A stretch of DNA of 21,499 nt. Source: an uncultured Lachnospiraceae bacterium. GTDB lineage: Bacteria; Bacillota; Clostridia; Lachnospirales; Lachnospiraceae. Positions 1-7,697 of the stretch are shown piece after piece. The notes below the pieces were generated by a model that was given only the letters and a program-made list of their open reading frames with translations, ran no database searches and was not told where the DNA came from. How positions within the stretch are numbered: position 1 is the first letter of the stretch; the number at the start of each line of letters is the position of its first letter. The DNA is taken from contig CALDLG010000200.1 of the NCBI GenBank assembly GCA_937910785.1, forward strand, positions 1 to 21,499. Reading direction: 5' to 3'. A program made the translations under genes and the position numbers.

Positions 1-15
1 GCAAAAAAGGTTACG

Positions 16-222
16 TTATCTTACCTCAACAAAATTCGTTCCCGAATAACCATCGTCCACATAGATATCGTAAATTTCCATGTTGTCCTGTTTCCGGATG
101 TAAGAGCGAATCATATCCCGCTGTGAACCGATACTGTTACTCTCCGCTTTGCTGCCATCCATGTTATCATCACGGCTCAAACGGAGATAAATGGCTGTGT
201 TATAAAATTCTTTTGCTTTCAT
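16..222 (-). pseudogene. Large serine recombinase, N-terminal fragment (Tn4451/TndX-like)
   Basis: The 68 codons match the start of the resolvase domain of large serine recombinases that excise and integrate clostridial conjugative or mobilisable elements. The motif YLRLSRDD carries the expected nucleophile Ser16, followed by SNSIGSQR and the VDDGYSGTNF block. Intact family members are roughly 500-600 residues; here the frame leaves the family right after GTNF (normally followed by D-R-P/A) with VEVR and a TAA stop at the window edge. It therefore looks interrupted by an insertion, deletion or rearrangement. The start at 222 has a good ribosome site (GGGGGAA, about 6 nt upstream) and lies 18 bp after the DUF6870-like gene. 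Seen: motif and stop. Inferred: loss of function. The remainder could lie beyond position 1. Confidence 0.8.
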
Positions 223-240
223 CTGCGTTCCCCCGGAAAT

Positions 241-513
241 CTATGCCATAATTTGCGTTTTTCTTTTTGTCAGCAGAATCATCCTGTCATCAATGGAATC
301 ATCGGTTTCTTCCATAAAGTCTATCTGTAAAATGTATTCCCCGACATTGAAGGCGAACGGATTCCCGGCCTGTTCCGTAAAAGACCTGATACGGCTTTCC
401 ACGCATTTTTCGGTATCAATCACAAGATCCTCTATATTGGCAAGTTCTTCTCTTTTTAAGTCCATAATATTCATATTCCGCATACGCTTTAATTCGTCGA
501 TTGATAAGTTCAT
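241..513 (-). CDS. DUF6870-like small protein of mobile elements
   Basis: This 90-residue acidic/basic protein has no signal peptide or membrane segment. Its layout (N-terminal IDELKRMRNMNI, then a conserved-looking stretch ending in RIRSFTEQAGNPFAFNVGEYI and a C-terminal DDRM) resembles DUF6870 proteins, which occur next to serine recombinases and other accessory genes in Lachnospiraceae mobile elements; their function is unknown. The match is from memory of the family pattern, not a search. The start at 513 is supported by a GAGG site 6 nt upstream, and the gene sits directly before the recombinase fragment, so the two were probably co-transcribed. A weak promoter candidate lies at 537-566. 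No other function should be assumed. Confidence 0.6.
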   Translation of the reverse strand: MNLSIDELKRMRNMNIMDLKREELANIEDLVIDTEKCVESRIRSFTEQAGNPFAFNVGEYILQIDFMEETDDSIDDRMILLTKRKTQIMA

Positions 514-536
514 ATCCGGCCTCTTTTCCCGTTCTA

Positions 537-566
537 ACTATATTTATTCTTCCTTCATGTTGTCCT
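537..566 (-). promoter_or_regulatory. Weak sigma-A-type promoter candidate for the DUF6870-like gene
   Basis: On the minus strand AGGACA (561-566) and TATAGT (537-542) are separated by 18 bp, matching 4/6 and 5/6 consensus positions. The start codon at 513 is about 25 nt downstream, leaving space for the GAGG ribosome site. The match is modest and could be chance in AT-rich DNA. Confidence 0.3.
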
Positions 567-590
567 ATGACCTGTAACTTTCCTGACAGC

Positions 591-650
591 CTAATCCTCG
601 TCAAAGCAGCTTGCTGCGATGACATGCGATGAGAAATTCCGGCAGCAGAT
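591..650 (-). repeat. Dispersed intergenic repeat, copy A
   Basis: Read on the minus strand this segment contains CGCATGTCATCGCAGCAAGC, then TGCTTTGAC and GAGGATTAG. The segment just upstream of the GH43 gene (7523-7585) contains a closely related string, CGCGTGTCATCGCAATAAAT, then TGCTCTGAC and GAGGATTAG, in the same orientation. Both are preceded by a GTCG(G/A)AAAT-like stretch. This suggests two diverged copies of an interspersed repeat. Copy A has short internal inverted repeats (GCAGC/GCTGC) but lacks the perfect hairpins of the other copy. It sits between the end of the xylan operon and the mobile-element genes. Confidence 0.5.
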
Positions 651-660
651 TTCGACAGAA

Positions 661-711
661 ATAAAAAAGAATGCAAAATGTCATAACGGTACTTTTCGAC
701 ATTCTGCATTC
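661..711 (-). terminator. Rho-independent terminator of the xylan enzyme operon
   Basis: On the minus strand the arms 711-698 and 682-669 form a 14-bp stem with one mismatch (GAATGCAGAATGTC against GACATTTTGCATTC) and a 15-nt loop, followed at once by TTTTTT (668-663). It lies about 90 bp after the esterase stop codon, as expected for the end of the GH43-GH2-GH115-esterase operon. The stem is AT-rich, so efficiency is uncertain. The rest of the 514-799 gap holds only copy A of the repeat and the weak promoter listed. Confidence 0.7.
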
Positions 712-799
712 TTTCCCTGTGTATTTTAACGTACATTCCTATTGTATGTGCGCCGGAATGAAACAGCCCATTTTTTACTCCGGCTGTTACTTCCACTTC

Positions 800-1585
800 T
801 TACTTAAAATTGCCCTGTTTTTCTATATACTCTCCTACACGCTTACCTGCTTCGCATCCGACTTCATTGTAAGCCGTCTGATAATAATGAAAGGCATCCT
901 TCATCAGTCCCCTCTCTTTCATTTCCAAAAAACTTCCGGATACCATGATTACATCCGTAAAATTCTGAGCCAGCTCTTCCTGTGCCTGCCGAATCCGCTC
1001 ATAGGTAATATCTTCCACACCATTATACTTTCCAATGCGCACCAGAAAGCACGTTTCGATACCAGCTTCTTTCAGTTCATTCCACATACGGGCAAATTTC
1101 GATTTATATTCTTCCACGGACATTCCATTGTCGCCATCTGTTTCTCCCTGACACCAGAGCATAAATCTATGGCGAACATGAATATTCTCTGCCGCCAGAA
1201 AGCTCTGCGCCCTTTTCAGACGTTCTATTGCATCGATTAACATGGGAGTCTTTGGCTGCCACTCCAGAATGGAAGACCCACCCTTTGAAGCGGAAATCCC
1301 GATGATCGGAACCTTCGTTATCCCATAACAGGCATTTGTAAAAGCCGTGACCATGGAACCTGTCTTCCTATTTCCGTCGTTGATTCCGCCCTCCTTATTC
1401 TCCAACACTCCAAACGGTTCCTCCATAACAGAAAGTTTATCCGGCGCAGATATCGCGCGGTACTCCCACCCGGCGCCGGGAACACTGACAGGCGCCGGCT
1501 GCGGCCATCTCTCACAGACAATACCGCGGCCAGCCATATTGGACTGCCCTGAAAACAGAAATAAGTCATATATGCCGTTATCCAT
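800..1585 (-). CDS. SGNH/SASA-family carbohydrate esterase (probable acetyl esterase)
   Basis: This 261-residue protein shows the sialate O-acetylesterase/acetylxylan-esterase type SGNH fold blocks: FSGQSNMAG with nucleophile Ser15, the oxyanion Gly in SKGGSS (about 101-105), WCQGETDG at 144-151, and a late D230-x2-H233 pair (KDAFHYY) for the catalytic Asp/His. The family removes O-acetyl groups from sugars. Beside GH43 and GH115 genes the most likely substrate is acetylated xylo-oligosaccharide, but that is inferred from context. There is no signal peptide, so it is predicted cytoplasmic. The start at 1585 overlaps the end of the GH115 gene by 8 bp and uses a GGAGGAAAG site inside that gene, which indicates translational coupling. 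It is the last gene before the terminator at 661-711. Confidence 0.85.
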   Translation of the reverse strand: MDNGIYDLFLFSGQSNMAGRGIVCERWPQPAPVSVPGAGWEYRAISAPDKLSVMEEPFGVLENKEGGINDGNRKTGSMVTAFTNACYGITKVPIIGISASKGGSSILEWQPKTPMLIDAIERLKRAQSFLAAENIHVRHRFMLWCQGETDGDNGMSVEEYKSKFARMWNELKEAGIETCFLVRIGKYNGVEDITYERIRQAQEELAQNFTDVIMVSGSFLEMKERGLMKDAFHYYQTAYNEVGCEAGKRVGEYIEKQGNFK

Positions 1586-3587
1586 CTCTTTCCTCCATCA
1601 GTTCAAAAAGCTCCAAATCACGCAGATGATTGTCCATATTCAAAATCAGCAGAACTCTCCTGTCCTCCTCAGGATACAGATATTCCCTCTGCCACTCGTA
1701 AAAATGAGGCCCGTCACCAAGATTTCTGACAAAACCCATCATATTTTCCAGCAGCCACGCGGTCTGTTTCACATCTGTCAAACACTCATTCGCATAGAAA
1801 TTATGCCACTTCCCATGCTCGCGGCTGCGCATCGCCTCATCAGCAGATAAATACGCTTTCCGCGCTTTTCCCGCAAGATAAAAAGCTGTCCGATACGCTC
1901 CATCAAGCGTTGCAAGAATACTTTTGGCTGCCAGAGCCGCACCTTGATAACAGTTCTGAAAAAGACTCACCTGCAAAAGAACTGTGTCCTCAAAAAGCCG
2001 TTTCCCTGCGCCTGACAAATCCATCCGCACCCGCTCACATTTTTCCAGATACGTCGCATACCGTATAGCCGCTTCTTCACACAATGTCTCATACCAGGCC
2101 GCCTGCCCCCGCAGGTCATCCGCGTCCGTGGCCCACAATAGTCCACTGCAGCGCTGCGTTCGGTCACACATCATCTGAGACATGAGCATGCGCGCCACAT
2201 GATTCGCAAACTGTTCGCCTGCATGGTCATCCTCGTGCACGCCATATTTGACAGCATATTCCGCATACTGCGAAATGCAGTCAGCGACTTTTTTCTCATT
2301 TTCCCTGCCATAATAACATCTTGCATACTCATGACGGTGAACTTCGGCATCTGCTGTTCCTTTTCTCCACATCTGTGCAATCAAATCCAGAAAATAGATG
2401 TGCGGCTTAATATTTGAACAATTAATCAACCATAAGTCTTTTCCGTTCCTGCGGAACACCTCATTCAGTTCCTTTATCACAAATTCCGCTGAATTAGGAA
2501 GCATGGTAACATGATTCGCCGCCTGTAAATCATAGAATGAGACATGATAATATATACCGTTCTGCTCCGCGTTTCCCTCTTCCGGCAAAGCCGGAATCCT
2601 CGGATTATGATTATTCTGCCTTCTGGATACCATCTTTCCGTATCCGTTGTCTGCCCAGATTTTGATGACATCCTCCGGCAAAGCGATCTTGCCTTTCCGA
2701 TATAATTCCATCACCTCGCCGTACAGATTGGTACTGCATACCGCATTCGGATTCTGTTCCTTCACCAGATCGTACTGCATCCGAATCAGGCGGCTTAAAA
2801 GTTCGCCGCGTGCCTCATCCGTCGCATATTGCGGATCATTTTCCCAAAACGGGCAGTCTCCCTGACCACGGAAACCCAGATTCCATACAACTTTCATATC
2901 CTTCTGTAACGCGACGGCATCTTCCCATAGCTTCTGAAACTTTTCCGGATATTCCGCATAAGAAGGATTCAGCTCCGGATACGCGCGGGCAAACATCTCC
3001 GCTCCCAGCGGTTCCGCATGATGATGCGCTATATACAGTCCCATTTCCGATGCCAGTTTTCGATAATATCCCGCATTGCGGTCCGTCCCCGGAATCACCG
3101 TATTACCCCTGCAGCGCAGAAGCGTTTCAAACGCCATCTCCCAGGGCTTATCTTTCTTTCTGTCCACACACCATGTATGAAGCAGCACTTCGTCATTGAT
3201 AAACCATCCGCGGTATTTTACCGCACACGGCTCCGAATGATAAAAACTGGTATCCGGTATCCGCACTTCCTTCTTTTTATCCGGCACAAAGTCCATCCAA
3301 AACCAAAATGCCGGAATCCCTAAAAACACACGGCTGATTTCATAAATTCCATATATAAAACCAAGCTCCTCCGCTGCCTGAACTTCTAACCGGCCATTTT
3401 CTACCTGCAGAACGAACTGTTCCGGTTCCATAGTTTCCTTTATCAGGCAGATATCGGAACCTTCTTCTGCGCTTTCCTCAAATACCAGAGCCATATCACG
3501 CCGCAGGGCTTCCACTGCCCTGCGAACGGCCTCCGATTTCCCATCCATTCCTGTGATTTTTGAATTTTTATTTATCATTATATTCAT
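1578..3587 (-). CDS. GH115 family alpha-glucuronidase-like glycoside hydrolase
   Basis: GH115 enzymes remove 4-O-methyl-glucuronic acid side chains from xylan. Family landmarks appear in order: RGWFINDE (126-133), the HHHAEP block (188-193), WNLGFRGQGD (235-244), LYGEVM with Glu291, WADNGYG (311-317), the YYHVSFYD block (346-353) and NCSNIKP (389-395). At 669 residues it is shorter than typical GH115 proteins (often 800-950) and seems to lack the long C-terminal beta-sandwich extension, ending in a helical, charged tail. No signal peptide is visible, so it likely works on imported oligosaccharides. The start at 3587 lies 2 bp after the GH2 stop with AAGGAG about 8 nt upstream; the next gene overlaps its end. 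Family assignment is firm from motifs; the exact substrate is inferred. Confidence 0.85.
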   Translation of the reverse strand: MNIMINKNSKITGMDGKSEAVRRAVEALRRDMALVFEESAEEGSDICLIKETMEPEQFVLQVENGRLEVQAAEELGFIYGIYEISRVFLGIPAFWFWMDFVPDKKKEVRIPDTSFYHSEPCAVKYRGWFINDEVLLHTWCVDRKKDKPWEMAFETLLRCRGNTVIPGTDRNAGYYRKLASEMGLYIAHHHAEPLGAEMFARAYPELNPSYAEYPEKFQKLWEDAVALQKDMKVVWNLGFRGQGDCPFWENDPQYATDEARGELLSRLIRMQYDLVKEQNPNAVCSTNLYGEVMELYRKGKIALPEDVIKIWADNGYGKMVSRRQNNHNPRIPALPEEGNAEQNGIYYHVSFYDLQAANHVTMLPNSAEFVIKELNEVFRRNGKDLWLINCSNIKPHIYFLDLIAQMWRKGTADAEVHRHEYARCYYGRENEKKVADCISQYAEYAVKYGVHEDDHAGEQFANHVARMLMSQMMCDRTQRCSGLLWATDADDLRGQAAWYETLCEEAAIRYATYLEKCERVRMDLSGAGKRLFEDTVLLQVSLFQNCYQGAALAAKSILATLDGAYRTAFYLAGKARKAYLSADEAMRSREHGKWHNFYANECLTDVKQTAWLLENMMGFVRNLGDGPHFYEWQREYLYPEEDRRVLLILNMDNHLRDLELFELMEERDG

Positions 3588-3589
3588 GC

Positions 3590-5998
3590 TTACATCTCCT
3601 TACATGCGTCGTTCATTCGTAATGATTCTTCTGCTACATGGATGACTGTCTGCGCCATTGCCATGCCAGCCGCAAATGCCGTAATCCGGACACGCCCTGT
3701 CTCTATTATCCGCACCGCCACATCTGCTCTGCCCTGATAAAGATGAACAGCACTGCCGCAGAAAGGCTCCCAGTTCTTCATATCTCCATTCTCCACGCCG
3801 ACAATCTCCGCCGGTCCTTCCACACAAAACCGCACCTTTGCACTTTCCCTGAAAACAGGATTATCTTCAACATCATACGCCCTGACCTTGAGCAAAACCT
3901 GACAGGGCATACCGTTATTCCGGAGCCGTCCGCATAAGATTTCCTTTTCTTCCCCGTCGAAGGACAGTTTCACAGCAATCCCGGGAGTTCTCACAACCTG
4001 ACGACATACCTCTTTCCCTCCATTCTTTCCAATAACTGTCACTTTCCCCGGAAAATATGGCAAAAAACCGGTTATCATGCGATTGGGATATTCTGCTGTC
4101 GGCCTGGGTAAATACATCTTATCATTAATCCAAACTTCCGCCTGCTCGCAGTTTGTGGCAATCATATAGGGAATAACCGCCTTGGTAAACTGTGGAAATT
4201 CCCAGTGTTCTACATAATGAGGGCTGTCCCAGTGCTCCTTTACCCCTTCATCCAAAACAGAATAATCCATCACTGCAAAACGGATGACAGGCTCTTTGGT
4301 CCAATAGCTCTGATACAGCCATGCCATTGCTCTTTTTTCCATATCAGACGCAAACAGGGCGCCGGACCATCCCTTAGCCGGATATCCCATGGATTCGCCA
4401 AGATAATCGATTCCCGTCCAAATCATCCCGCCAATACAGAACTCCCTCTCTTCGACATCAAACCATGGAATTTTTTCGGAAAAATTCTGGAACTTCTCTT
4501 CATATCCTCTGAAATACATATACGTCTCTGTCCCAAGTATTGCCTTATCCGGAATTGCCGCATGAATTCTGTCATACCATTGTTCCTGGTAATTGCAGCT
4601 TAAAAAATCCACTTTTTCGGCAATCAGCCTGATTTGACTGATTCGGTCATCCACATCGAAAATCTCGCCTGTTTTCATTTCATCCACAAACTGTTGGATA
4701 TCCGTCACCTCAGCCATATCTGTTTCCCGGCCCGGATAAGCAAAATGTGGATTCATGGCAAGGGACACCGGCCTGGTCGTATCATACTCCCTGACTTTGA
4801 CTATATGCTTTTCCAACAGGGCAAGCATGGACGGATATGCCTGATTCTCCACCTCGTTGCCGACTCCCCAGAATAAAATGCAGGGATGATTTCTGTCCCG
4901 TTTTACCATACAGCTTAAATCCTTTTCCCACTCTGTTTCATAATATCTGCCATAGGCGCCGCCTGTCCATTTGTCAAAGCATTCTTCATAGACATAGAAT
5001 CCCAGTTCATCACACAAATCAAGCATTTCCGGCATAAAGATATGATGAGCCAGTCTGAGCGCGTTGCAGCCAATTTTCTTCAGCTCCATCAGCCGCTCTC
5101 TCCATATCTCCTCTGTCACTGCCGTTCCCCATACGCCAGCCTCCTGATGAAGGCAGACTCCTTTTAATTTTGTCGGAATACCATTGATAAAAAGCCCTTT
5201 ATCCGGTGTCAACAGCACATCTCGGAACCCGACTGTAAATGTAATTTCATCAACTACCATCCCGCCGGACATTTTGTCAGGCGAAACGTTTTCCACAAGC
5301 TGTAACGTCAGGTCATACCGCCTCGGGCAGTCAGCGCTCCACAATGCAGCATCAGGGACCCAAATCATAATTTCGCTTTCCTGCACACCGTTCTTTTCCC
5401 TTAAAACGCTTTTTCCCTCAAAGTGCCTTCCATCCTCTCCACTTAAAACAGCTTTGACAGGCTCCTTTATGCCGCACATAATCCTTAATATACCGTCTCT
5501 GCCTTCTATCGCAGTCTCCAGTATCACATTTTCTTCCTGCAAATGCGTCTCCGGCACAGCCAGCAAGTATACTTTTCGATAAATTCCGGCCCCGCTGTAC
5601 CAACGGTCTGCCGGAATTTGTGTATTGTCCACTTTCACCGAAATTTCATTTTCCCCATCCGCTAAAATCTCTGTGACATCCAGTGAAAAACTGCTATACC
5701 CGTATTTTCTGCCGCCGGTTTCCCTGCCATTTATCCATATGGTGCTATTCTCGTATATTCCGTCAAAACAAAGAAAATAGCATATTTTGTCCTCTTTTTT
5801 CATGTCCAGATTTCTTCTGTACCAACCGATTCCCCAACGGTCAAAAAATCCCTGTTCCTTCCCCTGTTCCATATCGCGGTTCAGCGGGGATGAAATCGCC
5901 CAGTCATGCGGAATGCTGACCGGTACATAGGTAAGTTCCTTCTCCCCTCTCTGCAAAGCAAATTCCCATCCGTCGTTTAAATTCCGAATCCTCCTCAT
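3590..5998 (-). CDS. Glycoside hydrolase family 2 protein with DUF4982-like C-terminal domain
   Basis: This 802-residue retaining exo-glycosidase has the GH2 order: N-terminal jelly-roll (LNDGWEF, IPHDW, GWYRRN), Ig-like domain, TIM barrel from about 275, then a C-terminal DUF4982-like domain (CEQAEVWINDKMY). The acid/base is Glu382 in WGVGNEVE and the probable nucleophile is Glu491 in LGTETY. GH2 covers beta-galactosidase, beta-glucuronidase, beta-mannosidase and arabinosidase; motifs alone do not fix the substrate, and the xylan context leaves galactosyl, arabinosyl or glucuronyl side groups open. I chose 5998 rather than the longer 6109 reading because this ATG overlaps the GH43 stop as ATGA and homologues begin with the MRRIRNLNDGW region; an AGGAGG and a nearer GGAACGG precede it. 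No signal peptide. Confidence 0.85.
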   Translation of the reverse strand: MRRIRNLNDGWEFALQRGEKELTYVPVSIPHDWAISSPLNRDMEQGKEQGFFDRWGIGWYRRNLDMKKEDKICYFLCFDGIYENSTIWINGRETGGRKYGYSSFSLDVTEILADGENEISVKVDNTQIPADRWYSGAGIYRKVYLLAVPETHLQEENVILETAIEGRDGILRIMCGIKEPVKAVLSGEDGRHFEGKSVLREKNGVQESEIMIWVPDAALWSADCPRRYDLTLQLVENVSPDKMSGGMVVDEITFTVGFRDVLLTPDKGLFINGIPTKLKGVCLHQEAGVWGTAVTEEIWRERLMELKKIGCNALRLAHHIFMPEMLDLCDELGFYVYEECFDKWTGGAYGRYYETEWEKDLSCMVKRDRNHPCILFWGVGNEVENQAYPSMLALLEKHIVKVREYDTTRPVSLAMNPHFAYPGRETDMAEVTDIQQFVDEMKTGEIFDVDDRISQIRLIAEKVDFLSCNYQEQWYDRIHAAIPDKAILGTETYMYFRGYEEKFQNFSEKIPWFDVEEREFCIGGMIWTGIDYLGESMGYPAKGWSGALFASDMEKRAMAWLYQSYWTKEPVIRFAVMDYSVLDEGVKEHWDSPHYVEHWEFPQFTKAVIPYMIATNCEQAEVWINDKMYLPRPTAEYPNRMITGFLPYFPGKVTVIGKNGGKEVCRQVVRTPGIAVKLSFDGEEKEILCGRLRNNGMPCQVLLKVRAYDVEDNPVFRESAKVRFCVEGPAEIVGVENGDMKNWEPFCGSAVHLYQGRADVAVRIIETGRVRITAFAAGMAMAQTVIHVAEESLRMNDACKEM

Positions 5999-7521
5999 TC
6001 CGTTCCTTTTCCTCCTGTCCGAAACTGTCTGAAACAATAATACCTTGCCTCCGCATCCGTAGCTTTCCGCATCTGCGCATATATTCCAATCAATGCCCCC
6101 GTAAAACATTTACCGGCTAACTCGCAGGACAGAAACCTTGTGGATGCTTTGCCGGCAAAATGCATGCTTCCCTCATTTATCGCATAGTAAAATTCATAAT
6201 TCAGCCTGTCTGCTTTGATTTTAATATGTACAATACCATCTGCTATCTTTTCCCGATAAGCAGTCTGAACAAAATCACCTGCTATTTTTTCAACAATCAA
6301 ATAATTCTCATCCTCTTCCCTGCATTTAAAAATACGATACATAAAATCCGGCGTGAGATAAATAACAGCGCCTGCCTCGTCACCGGTCTGCCTCGCATCA
6401 AATACAAAAGAAATATCCGTTTCACAGTCGAAATCCATCTGTCTTACCGCTGTAAACGTCGGAGAATTTATTTTATCTGTTATTTTTACCATAGATGGCC
6501 TCAATATCAGGCAGTCACCGGTTCTGCAATACTTTCCCATATCCGGCCGTCTTAAAAACAACCATGGCTTTTCCCATTTTTTTCCGGAGAAGTCAAAATC
6601 CAATCCAACCGGTAATACCTGACCGGCTTCTCCTGACCACTCGACATCAATCCGTGCCCTTCCGCCGTCTGCTGCCCTTATCCATCCATCAAAAAGCACC
6701 GCCGGCGTCAGAAATGTCTCACGTCCCAAATGCGACAAAGAGTCTGTTGCCGGCCTTGTGCCAAGATGCACAAACCACAAATTGTCATGCTCATCCACAA
6801 CTAAATCGGCATGGCCGCAGCACAGCGCCTGCTTTGATGTATCATTCCTGTTCGTAAGAACCGGATTCTGCGGACAGCCCTCATAGGTTCCCCATATATC
6901 CCGGCTCCTTGCAAGCGTTGTCATATGGCCGAAATGTGTTCCCCCCTCTGCTGCCATCAGATAATACCAGTCACCAATATGGTAAATATGCGGCGCTTCC
7001 AGAAAACCACCGCCTGTCCCTTCCCATATACGCCTTATTTCTCCGATCACTTTTCCCGTATTCACATCCATTTCCGCAAGCGAAATACCTTCGGTTCCAC
7101 GCCATCTGCTCCCGCAGTCATTGGCACAATAATACATCTTTCCATCCTCAAAAAACATTGACGGATCTATTCCATCCATTTCTGTCCACACAGGGTCAGA
7201 CCACTCCCCTGCAGGATTGGCCGCATGGATAATAAAATTCCCAATACCACTGAAAGTAGCGGTCACATAAAACATTCCCTCATGAAAACGTATTGTTGGC
7301 GCCCAAATGCCGCCCGATGCCTGTGCCCTATCCATCGGGAGCTGATTTTCTCTGGTGATACAGTTGCCTGTCTGCTCCCAATTCACCAGATCCGTACTGT
7401 GATATATCGGAATGCCCGGAAAATACTCAAACGAACTGGTAACAAGATAGTAATTTCCTCCGGCCTTACAAATACTTGGATCCGGATTAAATCCCCTTAT
7501 AATTGGATTTTGATATTTCAT
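5995..7521 (-). CDS. GH43 family beta-xylosidase / arabinofuranosidase
   Basis: The 508 residues begin with the hallmark NPIIRGFNPDPSIC and YLVTSSFEYFPGIPIYH of GH43 beta-xylosidases that release xylose from xylo-oligosaccharide ends. Inverting catalytic residues of the five-bladed propeller are visible: base Asp14 (NPDPS), pKa modulator Asp119 (DGIDPS) and acid Glu175 (GFLEAPHIY). After about residue 320 comes the beta-sandwich domain usual in this subfamily, so length is normal. There is no signal peptide, which suggests intracellular action. The start at 7521 has GGAGGATTAGA before ATG. It is the first gene of the enzyme operon; its stop overlaps the GH2 start (ATGA). Between it and the regulator lie the hairpin array and a direct repeat. 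Arabinofuranosidase side activity is common and cannot be excluded. Confidence 0.92.
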   Translation of the reverse strand: MKYQNPIIRGFNPDPSICKAGGNYYLVTSSFEYFPGIPIYHSTDLVNWEQTGNCITRENQLPMDRAQASGGIWAPTIRFHEGMFYVTATFSGIGNFIIHAANPAGEWSDPVWTEMDGIDPSMFFEDGKMYYCANDCGSRWRGTEGISLAEMDVNTGKVIGEIRRIWEGTGGGFLEAPHIYHIGDWYYLMAAEGGTHFGHMTTLARSRDIWGTYEGCPQNPVLTNRNDTSKQALCCGHADLVVDEHDNLWFVHLGTRPATDSLSHLGRETFLTPAVLFDGWIRAADGGRARIDVEWSGEAGQVLPVGLDFDFSGKKWEKPWLFLRRPDMGKYCRTGDCLILRPSMVKITDKINSPTFTAVRQMDFDCETDISFVFDARQTGDEAGAVIYLTPDFMYRIFKCREEDENYLIVEKIAGDFVQTAYREKIADGIVHIKIKADRLNYEFYYAINEGSMHFAGKASTRFLSCELAGKCFTGALIGIYAQMRKATDAEARYYCFRQFRTGGKGTE

Positions 7522-7522
7522 T

Positions 7523-7542
7523 CTAATCCTCCATGTCAGAGC
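7523..7542. repeat. 20-bp direct repeat, copy next to GH43 start
   Basis: Plus-strand CTAATCCTCCATGTCAGAGC differs at only two adjacent bases from CTAATCTCCCATGTCAGAGC at 7678-7697. This copy contains the GH43 ribosome-binding site (GGAGGATTAG on the minus strand); the other copy forms the last codons and stop of the AraC-type regulator gene. The two bracket the hairpin array. Confidence 0.85.
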
Positions 7543-7677
7543 AATTTATTGCGATGACACGCGTCGGAAATCTCAAATTTCCGACTGCGCTCAGGGCATA
7601 TTTGAGGCTCTGACTCAAATTGCCGTCTGAACTTGTTCAGACTTTGATAAAATCAGCTATCAAGCTGATTTTTCAAC
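7543..7677. repeat. Array of four abutting hairpins between regulator and GH43 genes
   Basis: Four inverted repeats follow each other almost without gap. H1 is 7563-7585 (9-bp perfect stem GTCGGAAAT/ATTTCCGAC, 5-nt loop). H2 is 7595-7624 (11-bp stem with one bulged base, 7-nt loop). H3 is 7625-7642 (8-bp arms GTCTGAAC/GTTCAGAC). H4 is 7649-7672 (10-bp AAAATCAGCT/AGCTGATTTT, 4-nt loop). H4 comes directly after the regulator stop on the minus strand and could act as a weak terminator, leaving the enzyme genes with reduced or separate expression; the array may also stabilise the downstream mRNA 5' end. Part of the left side resembles the repeat at 591-650. The array is bracketed by the 20-bp direct repeat. 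Confidence 0.75.
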
Positions 7678-7697
7678 CTAATCTCCCATGTCAGAGC
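7678..7697. repeat. 20-bp direct repeat, copy at the 3' end of the regulator gene
   Basis: Partner of 7523-7542 (18 of 20 identical). On the minus strand it encodes the final residues SDMGD-like end and TAG stop of the AraC-type regulator gene. The paired copies suggest either a duplication made when the intervening 135-bp array was inserted or a tandem duplication of the junction. Confidence 0.8.

Noticed and set aside
416..796. 126-codon minus-strand frame
   Set aside because: It runs through the terminator at 661-711, the repeat copy and the start of the better-supported DUF6870-like gene, has no ribosome site and no recognisable domain.
5999..6109. N-terminal extension of the GH2 protein
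   Set aside because: The extension is the out-of-frame shadow of the GH43 3' end; the ATGA overlap and family N-terminus fit the 5998 start.
7543..7677. CRISPR array
   Set aside because: The units are four different inverted repeats, not one direct repeat with unique spacers, and no cas gene is present.
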